A stretch of DNA of 64,000 nucleotides, from contig JAUTDP010000006.1 in the NCBI GenBank assembly GCA_033439795.1, forward strand, positions 1,488,001-1,552,000, given 5' to 3'. The stretch is from Sordaria brevicollis. Its lineage: Eukaryota; Ascomycota; Sordariomycetes; Sordariales; Sordariaceae. A model generated the notes under the pieces. It ran no database searches and had not been told where the DNA came from. It worked only from the letters and a program-made list of their open reading frames with translations. Of the stretch, positions 21,748 through 33,355 are shown piece by piece; the stretch's first letter is position 1; each line of letters starts with the position of its first letter. A program made the translations under genes and the position numbers.

Positions 21748-22786
21748 ATGGGTTCCGCAATGCAAGACAGCCAACCCAAGATGACTCGGGTCCTAGCCCT
21801 CCACGGCTACGGCACCAGCGGTGAAATCTTTCGATCACAGACCGGTATGCCCTTCACCCCTATCCCCCCCCCTTTCTTCCCTTCCTCATATTTCATACTA
21901 ACATCTCCCTCCCCCTATTAAAGCCGCATTCCGCCTCAAACTCCCCAAACAATCCTACCACTTCCACTTCCCCAACGCCCCCTTGCCCTCCGCTCCAACT
22001 GTCGGCGTCGACTCCATCTGGAACCAAACGCCCAAATTTTACGCCTGGTGGCCGGCCCAAACCTCCAACACCTCCGAAATCCGTGCCTCGCACGACGTCC
22101 TCGAAGAGATCCTCCACAAAGAAGGGCCCTTTGACATCCTCATGGGCTTTTCCCAGGGGTGCTCGCTGATCATGTCCTACATCCTTTATCGGTACCAGGA
22201 ACACCTTTTGGAAAGACCAAAGGGCGAAAAGTTCGAGTTGCCGTTCAAGGGCGTCATGTTCATCTGCGGAGGACCGAGCTTGCCGGTGTTGCAAGATTTG
22301 GGTGTTGATGTCACGGACAAGGCGTGGAAGGTGAATGATGTGACGGCTGGGTTGCTGCATAAACGGACGGAGAGGTTGAAGTTCAAGGCAGATAATCCTG
22401 ATACGATCAAGAAGGGGGAGGGGTTGTGGGACGATGTTTCGGATTTGGTCCATGATGTTACTACCGATCCTAAGAAGAAGAAGGGCATCAAACAATTGGA
22501 TGAGACGGATCTGTTTGGGTTGGATTTTCATGATGAGAGAATGAGGAGGGTGGTGGGCGATTTGGGGGAATTGGTGCCGACGGTGCATGTGTTTGGTATC
22601 AAGGATCCGAGGTGGCCAGCGAGTGTACAGCTGGTGCGGATGTTTGAGGGCGGGATGAATGAGAGGTTTGATCATGGGGGTGGACATGAGCTGCCGAGGA
22701 CGACGGAGTGTTCGGTTGTGATGGCGGAGTTGATGGAGAAGTTGAGGAGGAGGGTGGAGGGGTTGGATGAGGAGGTGAGGAACTAG
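21748..22786 (+). CDS. FSH-family serine hydrolase (alpha/beta fold)
   Basis: Exons 21748-21844 and 21924-22786 join across a 79-bp intron (GTATGC..AAG) to give 319 residues. The start reads MGSAMQDSQPKMTRVLALHGYGTSGEIF, where RVLALHGYGTSG is the hallmark first strand and oxyanion loop of the FSH1/OVCA2 family. The nucleophile elbow is GFSQGCSLI. Acid and base candidates are the Asp of VFGIKDPRWPAS and the His of DHGGGHELPR, both in normal order and spacing. A Lys/Asp-rich insertion of about 60 residues (around RLKFKADNPDTIKKGEG) lies before the acid residue and lengthens the protein over yeast Fsh1 (243 residues). Family members are esterases of unclear substrate; in fungi some sit in metabolite clusters, but no such cluster surrounds this one. 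It is convergent with the PPR gene. Confidence 0.88.
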
Positions 22787-23303
22787 GTGGTTGACTGTTT
22801 CCGGCTTTGTGTTCCTGCAATTGTTTTGCATAATTATCATCATGGACATCATGAGTACGTGGTGGATGGGTGAAAAAACGTATTTTGCTCGAGGACGAAG
22901 AAAAGCATTGTCATTAGAGAAGGAGAGTTTCAACTCGTGGTTAGCATCATAACATAGAGTGGCATTTGTATCGTTATGGTCGACTTCACCTCCTTTCCTT
23001 GCTCACCATGTTATATCTTGTCTATTCAAATGATAGCCTCTAAAACACCTGACCGAGTGCCTCTATCTATCTTACTTCCAATTCCGTTCATGTCAACGAC
23101 CGCTTGAAGCTTACCACTTTTCTTATCCGTACCATCCTCTGCCAAAGCCCATAGTCTATGTAGTTCATCACCCATATCCCAAACACGAAGATAACCATGC
23201 AGGCCAGATGAGTAATTATGCAAAAAAGATCTTTCAAGCCCATGATATCTATACTCCGTCCCATGCTCAACTTTCAAAGGTATTTGTACAAGGTATGTCT
23301 GTT
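22787..23303. other. Convergent intergenic region
   Basis: The shared 3' flank of the hydrolase and PPR genes. I see nothing structured in it. Confidence 0.5.
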
Positions 23304-26300
23304 TTATACAACACGTTTCGACGTGAGCTGGTTCGCAAACGCCTGCTCTCTCCTCGCCATATCCCTCATCTCCTCCTCCGTCATCTCTGACCAGTCCTCC
23401 TCCCCATAATCTCTCTCGCTGCCATACACTTCCTCTTCCATGTTCAGCACGTTCTCGGTCTCGTTGAAGACGTTCTTCTCCAGCTCCGAGTCCGCCCTGA
23501 TCATGGTCCTGATAGCCTTGAGAGTAAGCGGGCACTCCGCGTTCACCCACTCGAGCTGCTTGGCCGCATCCTTCTGCCAATTGGCCAGGTTCTCCAAGTC
23601 CATGTACTTCTTGGCCATGATGATGAGCGTGTGCGAGATGGGTCTCGGGCGCTGAGGGAACGAGCCAAGACGACGGAGCTCGAGCGGCAGCTGGTTCTTC
23701 ATGGAGGAGCGGGCACGGACCCGGTACCAACCTGTCCAGTTGGGCATGAGACGCGCCTCGCACTCCTCGAAAGCCTCGCGGAAGCGGTTCATGCGCGCAA
23801 GCGATTGGACGTAGTAGTTCCAGTTCTTGCTGTCGAGCTCGAAGCCGCGGCTACGGACGTCCCTGACAAAGGCCATCAGCCCGTTGGCGTCGTTTTCGTC
23901 GTAGAAGACGCGCTGCATCGTCTTGATGGGATCACACAGGATCCATTTGTAGGGGCCGGCGAGATGCTGAGGTGGTGTTTCTCCGTCCTCGGCACCGGTC
24001 TCCCGTGGTGGCTGCTGCTCGGCGACTTCACCGAAGGCTTGGAGCATCGTCTTCCGGAGAATCAGGTTCCAGACCTCCCTGACCCGGTCGAACTTGCGCT
24101 CATGGTAGTCGGCAAGCATCATGTTGTTGAGCAGGCGGATAGGCAAGTTGCTAGGCTCCTTTGCAGACGGGAACTGAGTAGTGTACAGGTCCATAATCTC
24201 TTCGATGGTGCCGAAATCTCGCATCTGTGTCAAGATGAACAAGATGTGGGAAAACTGGTTCACCACCGGGCGAGACGCCACTTGCTGACCCTTTTCGGTC
24301 TTCTGCAAGGTCTGCTTGAACAGTTCGATGGCCTTGTTGATGTAGTACTTTGAATCCTTCTGCCACCTCTTGGAACCGGGGAGCTGCTGCCATCTACCCA
24401 AGGCGTCAATGACACGAGTGGTCCGCTCGGCCATCTCGGGTTCTTGGCGTCTTGCCAGGATCTCATTGAGTTTGAGAGCCATGTGTGGTTCACGACTGTG
24501 AATGAAGGAGGCCATGAGGAGAACGTAGTGTTCAGGGGCAGGCTTGAAAAGGTTGTCCTTCTCAGAAGCACGCAAAAGGTTCAAGGCGTGATGCGACTGT
24601 CTGCAGTACATCAAGCCGTACAAGAGATGGCTATAGGTCTCGTTGTCGCTGGGTACCTTATTCGCGTGCATGTATTCCACGAGGTTGTACAGCCCCTTGA
24701 GATCTCGCCTCCTGGCAAAGTGGTTCAAAAGAGTGTTAAACAGAACGGTGTACTTGCCGGGAAGTGTGCCCTTCTTCACGGTCTGCTTCACAATGAGCTC
24801 GGCCTCGCGGAACCGGTCATTCTGGCAGTAAGCTTCGATCAAGCTGTCCACCATTCCCACATCAGGCTGGATGCCATCAGCCTTTGCCGCATTGAACAGG
24901 ACGAGGGCAAAGGAGAGGTCACCGCGCACGGCTGCCATACCCATCACGGTGCCATAAGAATATGAGTCTGGCTTTCCAACTTGATCCAGACGCTCAAAGG
25001 CCTCGAGACAGCCACTGTAATCCGACGCTTTTGCGTAAGCATTGAGCAGGATATTCCAGTGAACAGTCTTTGGCTTTGCCTTGCCCGATTGTTTCAAACC
25101 TTCTTCCAACACCCTGCGAGCCGCTTCAGGGTTGCCGTTGCGCGCGTGCACGTGCATCAGACTTGAGATGAGCGACATGTCTCGTACGGCTTCTGCTGGA
25201 AGGTGTTTGCGGTATTCGTTGGCCAGACGTGTTACCGACTTTGCATCACCACGGCCAGCGTAGAATGCCAGGTACTTTTGGTAGACTCGCTTCTCAAGAG
25301 CGTCGTAGCGGCTGTACCAATCCTTCAAGACAAGCTCCATGCCCGCAGCGTCGGTAGGATAAAAGATGTCGACCATGGCGCGCAAGACCCAAATACGAAC
25401 CTTGACGTTGGGCAGCTGACGGTACTTCTTGTAGGCCTCCCCCGCAGCTCGCGTCTTGCCCTGTTCGATGGATAGCTTAATGAATGCCTCGTACACCAAC
25501 GGATCCGCAGCATGGCGAAGAATGGCGACTGCATCCGTAGGCGAAAACGAACGCAGTGACTTGTTAGCAAGAAACTTGATAAAGTCGGAGATGATTGGGT
25601 TGACTGCAAGTTCTGGGCTGAGTGCTGGCTCTGTACCGGCTGGAGACTTTGCCTTGGCCGACTTGCTCTTGGAGCGCTTTTTGGTCTTCGGCGCTGGAAC
25701 CTTGGTCGCTACGAATTCGACAAACTGCGCTAGTTTATCCCGGAAGCCGGTAACCGCCGCCAGTGCTTTGAACTCGACGTCGAGCTCCTGAGAGCCCTCA
25801 GAAGCGACAAACAGCTTCCAAATGTCCAACGCCAACTGCCACGATGAGGTACTGAACGCGTGTGCTATGAGATCATCAAGTCCCTGGTAAAGACCTCTTT
25901 TCTCAAGGGCATCGGCAAACAGCGCCTTTGCCTTGTCCACATCGTCCAACGCAAGTTCGGCCTTGAGAGCGGATTTGAGTATGGATTCGGTCCACTGCTC
26001 GACATGCAATGTAGCGAACAACTCGCGGATCCTCCAAGCATCAACCGACCGACCCGACTGCGCAAAGTTGGCCATGACGTCGGCCTTGATCTCCTCCTGC
26101 TCGTTAGGTTTGAGATTGTTGTAAGCCGTCCAAATCTGCTCGTAAAAAGGGCCGAACTCTGAAGGCTCGAGAAGCTCCCGCAATTCTTGAAGGCCGGATC
26201 TCCTGGAGGCCTTTTGAGGTCTCCTGTCTTGTGTGACGCCACTCTCCTGCTCCTTCCAGTACTGCTCGAAGAGATCGGCGCTCATGAAGGACTCGTCTTC

Positions 26301-26720
26301 CTGCGGTTCTTCTTGCGGTCTTTGCGCAGCGTCGGAGCTGTTGTTGTTGACAGAACTGTATAATCGGATCGCATTCTTGCGGGTCTTGTGCGCCGGTTCG
26401 AACGAGGAAAATTGAATGGGAAGGATCTTGCGGAGGAGAGCAGCCGTTCCACTTGGGTAGAGGAAGTCGAGCAAGAACATGGACGCCTTCAAGGGTTCTG
26501 TCCTGCTTTCTATACTCGTTGCTGACTGCGAGCTACCCGGATTCTGCGTCGGTGTCGATGTAGGGTCCCGTAGGTAGGCATCGAGGAGCTCAAGGTCGGA
26601 GGCGCCATGTTGCCAGAAGGCCGTGTGTAGTTGTCGCTGGCTCTTCAACGAGGTTCTGGCGACGGGGAGAACTCTCTGGAGGCTGCATGTTTCGAGGCTC
26701 GCCGCCGTCCTCTCCAGCAT
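23304..26720 (-). CDS. cya-5: Mitochondrial PPR protein, Pet309/CYA-5-like
   Basis: One uninterrupted frame gives 1,138 residues. The N terminus (MLERTAASLETCSLQRVLPVARTSLKSQ and on) is rich in Arg, Ser and Leu and poor in acidic residues, like a mitochondrial presequence. The middle holds pentatricopeptide-type helical repeats, for example WNILLNAYAKASDYSGCLEAF, SYGTVMGMAAVRGDLSFALVLF and MVDSLIEAYCQNDRFREAELI, each about 35 residues apart. Such repeats bind organellar RNA. Size and layout match the Neurospora CYA-5 protein and yeast Pet309, which are needed after transcription for expression of mitochondrial COX1. The symbol rests on my recognition of the N terminus and length, not on an alignment; a generic PPR protein is the fallback. 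A basic Ser/Lys linker (KTKKRSKSKSAKAKS) lies near residue 350. The gene is divergent from SRP68. Confidence 0.8.
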   Translation of the reverse strand: MLERTAASLETCSLQRVLPVARTSLKSQRQLHTAFWQHGASDLELLDAYLRDPTSTPTQNPGSSQSATSIESRTEPLKASMFLLDFLYPSGTAALLRKILPIQFSSFEPAHKTRKNAIRLYSSVNNNSSDAAQRPQEEPQEDESFMSADLFEQYWKEQESGVTQDRRPQKASRRSGLQELRELLEPSEFGPFYEQIWTAYNNLKPNEQEEIKADVMANFAQSGRSVDAWRIRELFATLHVEQWTESILKSALKAELALDDVDKAKALFADALEKRGLYQGLDDLIAHAFSTSSWQLALDIWKLFVASEGSQELDVEFKALAAVTGFRDKLAQFVEFVATKVPAPKTKKRSKSKSAKAKSPAGTEPALSPELAVNPIISDFIKFLANKSLRSFSPTDAVAILRHAADPLVYEAFIKLSIEQGKTRAAGEAYKKYRQLPNVKVRIWVLRAMVDIFYPTDAAGMELVLKDWYSRYDALEKRVYQKYLAFYAGRGDAKSVTRLANEYRKHLPAEAVRDMSLISSLMHVHARNGNPEAARRVLEEGLKQSGKAKPKTVHWNILLNAYAKASDYSGCLEAFERLDQVGKPDSYSYGTVMGMAAVRGDLSFALVLFNAAKADGIQPDVGMVDSLIEAYCQNDRFREAELIVKQTVKKGTLPGKYTVLFNTLLNHFARRRDLKGLYNLVEYMHANKVPSDNETYSHLLYGLMYCRQSHHALNLLRASEKDNLFKPAPEHYVLLMASFIHSREPHMALKLNEILARRQEPEMAERTTRVIDALGRWQQLPGSKRWQKDSKYYINKAIELFKQTLQKTEKGQQVASRPVVNQFSHILFILTQMRDFGTIEEIMDLYTTQFPSAKEPSNLPIRLLNNMMLADYHERKFDRVREVWNLILRKTMLQAFGEVAEQQPPRETGAEDGETPPQHLAGPYKWILCDPIKTMQRVFYDENDANGLMAFVRDVRSRGFELDSKNWNYYVQSLARMNRFREAFEECEARLMPNWTGWYRVRARSSMKNQLPLELRRLGSFPQRPRPISHTLIIMAKKYMDLENLANWQKDAAKQLEWVNAECPLTLKAIRTMIRADSELEKNVFNETENVLNMEEEVYGSERDYGEEDWSEMTEEEMRDMARREQAFANQLTSKRVV

Positions 26721-27755
26721 CGCGTTGGAAGTCGGAGGCCCAGCCAGCTGGCGTAGTTAATGGATTAATCGTGGGTGTTGGTCGTCTCTCGCGGGCATGG
26801 TCCGCTTCTAGATTTATGTTTGTTTCTCGCTCGTCTCGATTCGTCTTCTTCCTCGATGATGTCGAACTGGGAGAGCCAAGCAGGTATTCGACTCTGGGGC
26901 GGTTTCCTTGGGCGTTTGGGAGGGAGGCAAAAGATAGCTTCCGAAAGCTAGAGTCGTATGCGACGTGGGATGGCTTCCGAATCGGGGTTAAGAGAAAACA
27001 ACGCTGTCGGGTTGCTCGGTCGCAATTCGCGGGACTAACAAGCAAAAATACCTTGAAAGACAAGACTTTTGGCTTTCGCAGAACCGGCCAAAATTTTTGA
27101 GCGCGATTCGACCAATTCACGCCGCGAAGTGGGGTTCACCTACGACATGCTTGGCCGCCCAGCCCGCCAGCAGCTCGCCCGAAAACCGCCCCCAAGCTCC
27201 CGGCCCAGCAACGGGCAGAGACGGCGTCGGGCACGATTGGGAGCTTCCCGGGCCGGTGGAGCCCCCTAGAGGTATCTCAGATCTCATCGGGGTGCCAATC
27301 ACTGGAATCCGACCGCTGCCAGCTGCGTGTTTCTTGGTGGCCCGACGCCCGGAGCTGAGCAGAGCAAGAGCAACTTCCTGGTTGAACCGTGCTGCATTTT
27401 GGCATCCGTCTTCTTCATTGCGGGGCAATTGAGCCGACCAAAAGTGACACAGTGCTCCAAGCCCGAGAGAGGGAGAGCTGCCCACGCGCCCCACACTTTC
27501 CAGGTTCAACCTCCACGTCGAGACTCGAGCCGCCGCCAAACGTGCAAGGAGGTTGTCTCCAGTATCACCACCTTGCCGCCAGTCACCATTTCGAATCCTC
27601 TCTCATACTACGGCATTGACCGAAGCTATCCGTCCTACACCATATTGCACAACAGGTGCTTTATAATTCCTTTCCATAGGACTTCCTAGTTTGCGACCGG
27701 AGCGCACCACCTAATCACACACACACCCGCTACATATATCGAACCTCGAAACAGC
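26721..27755. other. Divergent upstream region, PPR gene / SRP68
   Basis: These 1,035 bases contain several long-looking open frames on both strands (for example 26687-27100 plus and 27117-27539 minus), but they overlap each other, lack family resemblance and follow local GC richness. I read them as leader and promoter sequence. Confidence 0.5.
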
Positions 27756-29763
27756 ATGGATATCACAAAGTTCGTGGTATCCCACCGGGAGAATGCCCTA
27801 CTCTACGGCGACTATGCGACATACCGCGCTCAGCTTTCCAGGAAGCTTCTCAACTGCCGCAAGAAGCTTAACATTGCGACCAAGAGCCGAGGCAAATTCC
27901 ACCCCAAGGCCCAAATCACCGCCGAGCAGATCTCAGACAACCATGAGTACGACCCCTTAGGGTGCTTGCTATAACGGTTTAATGCTTGTTGAGCAGTATT
28001 GCTAACAACGTGTCTCTCTCAGATACCTCCATCTCGCGCTTCTCACCGCCGAGCGCACCTGGGCTCATGCCATGTCCATGAAGGCTTCGCATGCTGCTGA
28101 TACCAAGGGCATGACCAGCAAGACCAGATCGCACATCGTTTCCAGACTCGAAAAGGGTGCCCGCACCGCCGAAAAGCTTGCGGATGCTCTTTCCCAGGAC
28201 GCCGTCAGCGGCGCCAACCCCAACGATATCCTCGAAGCCCGTGCCTACGCTGCCTTGCTCAGGGGTGCCGCCAACTTTGAAAAGCAGAGCTGGGAGGACT
28301 GCATCGTTAGCTACGCTGTTGCCCGTATGATCTACAGTGCTCTTTCGACCTCCACCAAGGGCGACATCTACAAGGACCTTCTTACCGATACCATCGACCC
28401 CTCGATCCGATATGCTGCCTACCAGGCCAAGATTCCTCGCACCCAACCGATTCCCTCGATTGCCAAGAAGGCCTTCGCCAAAGCCGACGATGACTTGGTG
28501 GACCGCGTTAAGGCTGTCAACCCTAGTGTGTTGGAGCAGGGCGATGTGGCCATGACGGGCGTTGCTGGGGCTGAAGGCGCACCAAGCACCATCACATGGC
28601 GCTCGAGGGAGGTTAAGATCGAGGACGCTTCCATCGCCGTCGCATGGGCTTCAGTACAAACAGCAAGGGCCAAGCTAAACGAGAGGCTATCCACTGCCGC
28701 CTCTCTGGCGCCCAAGGACAAGGCCGCCGCCTACGATGACATCTTGGCCGCGACCCAGGACGCCGTCGACGCGACAAAGCAGGCCATTGATGAGCTCCGG
28801 GGAGAGGGCGTCACTCAGAGCGACCCTCGCATGCAGAGCTTGCAGATCACAAGGACGGCTGTCAACTTTGAGATGATTAGCTGGCGCATTGGCCGCAACA
28901 GGGTGCTCGCTGGCGAGCTTGACGGTGCGCGTGCCACTTTCGAGGATTTGTCCAAGAGGAAAAAGAAGGCTCAGGAGGCTGAGCAGGCGACAGAGAGGCC
29001 CAAGGAGGAAGCTCCCGGCCGTCAGATTGCCAAGCTAAAAGAGAAGGTGGTCTTGTATGACGGCACCCTCCAGAGTTTGGAGACCATCTCAGAGTTGCCA
29101 GGTGTTGCGAACGACCAGGAGCTTTTCACTCGTCTGCAAGCCACTTCGCAGTACTTTACTGCTCTCAAGTATGTTTTCTCTCACCATGTCCACCATGATC
29201 TCTCATGTTTCTCCAAACACTAACACACCGAACCTCGCAGGTCCCTAGCAATTGCCCGCTCCCACTCTCTCGCTCACAACGACGCCAACGCTCTCGCCCT
29301 CATCCAACACGCCCTTAGCCAAACCGAGTCCGCCCTCCCCGTCCTCTCTTCTACCACTGAAGAATCCACCCCCGCCCGCAACATCCTCGTCTCTGCCTCT
29401 GACATCCAAACCCTCCACACCTTGCTCAACGGCGAACTCCACCGTGCCCGCGCCCTGGTAGAAATCAGCCAGCACAACAAGAACAAGAAGCCCACCACCA
29501 CTTCCTCGGGTGGCAAGCCCCTCATCGGCCAGCTAGCCAACTACCCCTCCAGCGGCCAGGTCAACCTGGACAACATTGTGGTTTACCCGCCCAAGCTGGA
29601 GGCGATTCCCGTCAAGCCGATTTTCCTGGACGTGGCGTGGAATTATATTGATTATCCTGAGAAGCAGGCTGCCAAGGTTGAGAAGCCCCAGCAGAGGGCG
29701 GAGGAGCAGCCTCAGGAGGAGGAGAAGCCGAAGAAGAGGGGCTGGTTTGGTTTTGGCCGGTAG
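27756..29763 (+). CDS. srp68: Signal recognition particle subunit SRP68
   Basis: Exons 27756-27946, 28023-29168 and 29241-29763 join in frame to 619 residues, close to human (627) and yeast (599) SRP68. Introns are 76 bp with an unusual GTACGA donor, and 72 bp with GTATGT. The N-terminal RNA-binding domain is clear: GDYATYRAQLSRKLLNCRKKL and YLHLALLTAERTWAHAMSMK, the segment that contacts the SRP RNA in the S domain. The helical remainder includes KARAYAALLRGAANFEKQSWE-like sequence (here LEARAYAALLRGAANFEKQSW). The C terminus has the conserved SRP72-interacting stretch KPIFLDVAWNYIDYP before a Lys-rich tail KKRGWFGFGR. The product is part of the cytosolic particle that targets secretory proteins to the ER. 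It is divergent from the PPR gene and convergent with mtHsp70. Confidence 0.93.
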
Positions 29764-31120
29764 ATGGTGTAAAGGTTACGATGAGTTATATGTGTATATC
29801 TGGTTGGTTAAAAATATAATGATGGCGTTTATGTTGCGCTCGGTGGTCTCGTCTGCCCATGTTTTGAGATTCCGTTCCCTGTCTTGCTCAATTTTGTATT
29901 GGTCTTATGAACAAATTGTGATCTTTTGATGAAATAGGGATCTCAGTATCGTTCTTTAGCGACATGATATGAGGTTTGTTTATGGGCATGAAGAACGAAA
30001 GATTCCCCCCATCTCCCAGTTTGATTTGCACAGTTGTACATGTCACCCGATTCTCACAATCCATGTGGTTGCCTCGTTTCCTGGCACATTGACTAGTGTG
30101 ACACATGCCGACCACCTACCATGTCCATCGGATTTCATCTGGTATTTGGATATTCATCTCATCTGCTATGCATGCAAGAAGCAGTTCTCTTTCAGCGGAT
30201 GCTTGCTTTTCCCTTTCCTTTCCTTTCCTTTCCTTTCCTTTCCTTTCCTTTCCTTTCCTACCATTGTTCACGTTCAATATCTTTCTTGATTTAACGTGCC
30301 GCAATAGACACGAGGGGTCAGCGAGAATTATTCACCGGATCTTCGTAACTCTCATCGTTTGGCTTACTCCACCCATTTTCTTCGCTCCGATAGCGGCGCC
30401 ATTGCACGAGCGGTTTGTCTTTCTTATCTCATCCATAATTTGACGAGATGAGTGTCCATGGCTACTCAAGAGACTGGTTTCCTATAGCCACGCAGATCAC
30501 GAAGAGAGGGTGGGATGCAGGAGTATCACAGATATATCACTGGTGAAGAAGTGGTGGAGAGGTATTTGTGGTAAACGCTTGCTATTGAATTTCATTCCAA
30601 TCATGAGGGGAGATGGTGATTACGTATCTCGAACTTTGTGATGTTCGTTGTGGTGCATCGTGGTATACAATGAACATGATATATACACATGCGCGCACCT
30701 TTTCCCAGCCTTCCTTTTACCAACCAGCACCTTTGCTGCCTGCTTGACCCTGTTCTTTCCAGTGCCCTATGCATAATAAAGCCCCAAAACCCCAATCAAT
30801 CATCTCATAGCATCATGATGGAGACAAGATATCGTATGAAGATAGATCAAAAAAGATTTTTATTTGTAACCCCAGAAAACGCAGGAAGTTTTGATGCTCA
30901 ATAACGCCTTCCGCCCTCTGCGGTATTAAACACAAATGGATCCAGCATGATAGACCTCAAATAGAGAAACATGACATATGAGTACAAGGGAGAAATACAC
31001 AGTGGAGATCATTTCGCTCCAACCAAGCTTTACTTAGACACCGGGGAGAAAGAAGTATGTGGGTATAATGTGAGAAAACGTGAAAAAAGTAGAAAACCTA
31101 AAGCTGTTTGGACTTCAGAT
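29764..31120. other. Convergent intergenic region with a CCTTT microsatellite
   Basis: A 1.36-kb spacer between the 3' ends of SRP68 and mtHsp70. Apart from the CCTTT repeat at 30212-30259 I see no gene, RNA or inverted repeat. Confidence 0.5.
30212..30259. repeat. CCTTT pentanucleotide microsatellite
   Basis: Nine to ten near-perfect CCTTT units form a 48-bp pyrimidine tract on the plus strand in noncoding sequence. Confidence 0.93.
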
Positions 31121-32537
31121 TTACTCCTTCTTCTCGCCCTCAGTGTTCTGCTGCTGCTGCTGCTGCTCGCCAGACTCAGCACGGGCCTTGTGCATCTTGT
31201 CGAAGAGATTCAAGCTGGCAACCTGGAGGTCGTCGATCTTCTCCTTGAGGGCATCGGCAGAGAGGGTCTGCTCGCCAGACTGGCTCTTGGCGATAAACTC
31301 GCGGAGGGAGGTGATCTTCTCACGGATAGCATCAGCCTCGGTCTTGTCGAGGCGGTCAGCGTACTCGTTGAGAGCCTTCTCGGTATCGTTAAGGACACCA
31401 TCGGCCTTGTTGGCGGCCTCGATGGCAGCCTTGCGCTCCTTGTCCTGCTCGGCGTACTTCTCGGAGTCCTCAACCATCTGCTGGATCTCGGCCTCGGAGA
31501 GACCGGAGCCGGAGGCAATGGTGATGGACTGGTCCTTGTTGGTGGACTTGTCCTTGGCGTGAACGTGGACGATGGAATCGGCGTCAATGTCGAAGGTGAC
31601 CTCGATCTGGGGAACGCCACGGTGGGCAGGGGGGATACCGACAAGCTGGAAGTTGCCGAGCATCTTGTTGTCCTTGACGAGCTCACGCTCACCCTGGAAG
31701 ACCTTGATCTCGACGGCGGTCTGGAAGTCGGCAGCGGTGGAGAAGACCTGGGACTTCTTGGTGGGGATGGTGGTGTTGCGGTTGATCAGACGAGTGAAGA
31801 CACCACCGAGGGTCTCGATACCGAGGGAGAGGGGAGTAACATCGAGAAGGAGAAGGTCCTTGACCTCACCGGAGAGGACGGCACCCTGGATGGCAGCACC
31901 GATGGCGACAGCCTCATCGGGGTTGACGGACTTGGCGGGGTCACGGCCGAAGATGGACTTGACGGACTCGGCAACCTTGGGCATACGAGTCATACCACCG
32001 ACAAGGATGACCTCCTGGATGTCCTTGGCCTGGAGGTTGGCATCCTTCAGGGCCTTGCGGACGGGCTCAATGGTGCGCTGGATGAGGGGATCAACCATGG
32101 ACTCGAGCTGAGCACGGGTGAGCTTCTGGTTGATGTGCTTGGGGCCGGAGGAGTCGGCAGTGATGAAGGGAAGGTTGATGTCGGTCTGGAGGGAAGAAGA
32201 AAGCTCGATCTTGGCCTTCTCGGCGGCCTCACGGATACGCTGGATGGCCATGCGGTCACCGGAGAGATCAATGCCGGACTCCTTCTTGAACTGGTTGACG
32301 AGGTGGCGGACGAGGTGGATATCGAAATCCTCACCACCGAGATGGGTATCACCGTTGGTGGACTTGACCTCGAAGACACCGTTCTGAATCTCGAGGACGG
32401 AGATATCGAAGGTACCACCACCAAGATCGTAGACGGCGACAACGCGGTCCTGCTCCTTCTCGAGACCGTAGGCAAGGGCGGCGGCAGTGGGCTCGTTAAC
32501 GACACGGAGGACGTTGAGGCCGGCAATCTGACCAGCA

Positions 32538-32590
<53 letters not shown>

Positions 32591-33355
32591 GGCGTTCTTG
32601 ACGGGCTTGCTGAGGAAAGCCTCGGCGGTCTCCTTCATCTTCATGAGGACGAAGCCACCAACCTGGGAAGGAGAGTACTTCTGGCCACGGGCCTCAACCC
32701 AGGCATCGCCGTTGGTGTGCTGGACGATCTTGTAGGGGACCTCCTTAATATCGCGCTGGACCTCGGCGTCGGTGAACTTGCGACCGATGAGACGCTTGGT
32801 GGCGAAGAGGGTGTTCTCGGGGTTGACAACGGCCTGACGCTTAGCGGCAACACCAACGAGGCGCTCACCGTCCTCAGCGAAGGCGACGACGGAGGGGGTG
32901 GTACGGGCACCCTCGGAGTTCTCAATGATACGGGGAACCTTGCCCTCCATGATGGCAACGGCAGAGTTGGTGGTACCTGAGGGCGCGAGTTAGCCATCTC
33001 GCCACGGTCAAGCCTATGTCCGTCCGTGAGGCTACATACCAAGATCGATACCGATGACGGCACCAGTAACCTTTCCGTCTGTTCCCGTTGACTCGAAGCG
33101 AGCGAAGGCGGGGGTCATGGGCTTCCTGAGCATACCCGAGGCACGGGCAGCGATGGAGGCCTTGGGCAGCTGTGGTAGGAGGGTGTATGTTAGCCATTGC
33201 TACTGTCGAGGACCTTGATGATGATGCTCAACACAGAACGCGCCATTATCGCGACGACGTAAAGTGAGGGGGGAGTGGAAGCAACGGAGAGCAAGTGTAG
33301 TAAAGGCAAGCTCGGAATAAACACTTACAGCCCTGGTAAGCCTTGTGGACATCAT
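31121..33355 (-). CDS. hsp70 (mitochondrial): Mitochondrial Hsp70 (Ssc1/mortalin type)
   Basis: Three exons, 33355-33329, 33169-33040 and 32976-31121, join in frame (introns 159 bp GTAAGT..CAG and 63 bp GTATGT..CAG) to give 670 residues. The presequence [20 protein letters not shown] is basic and lacks acidic residues, fitting matrix import. The nucleotide-binding domain has [16 protein letters not shown] (about 49-64), [16 protein letters not shown] and [13 protein letters not shown]. The substrate-binding domain carries [19 protein letters not shown]. The tail is [15 protein letters not shown], with no KDEL or EEVD, which excludes ER and cytosolic Hsp70s. The role is the import motor with Tim44 and Mge1, plus matrix folding and iron-sulfur assembly. 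Codon bias is extreme (C or G in nearly every third position), matching high expression. A second ATG directly follows the first. Confidence 0.97.

Noticed and set aside
31210..32538. Several Ser/Pro/Arg-rich minus-strand and plus-strand frames overlapping mitochondrial Hsp70
   Set aside because: They are out-of-frame shadows of a gene with extreme GC3 codon bias and have no independent family resemblance.
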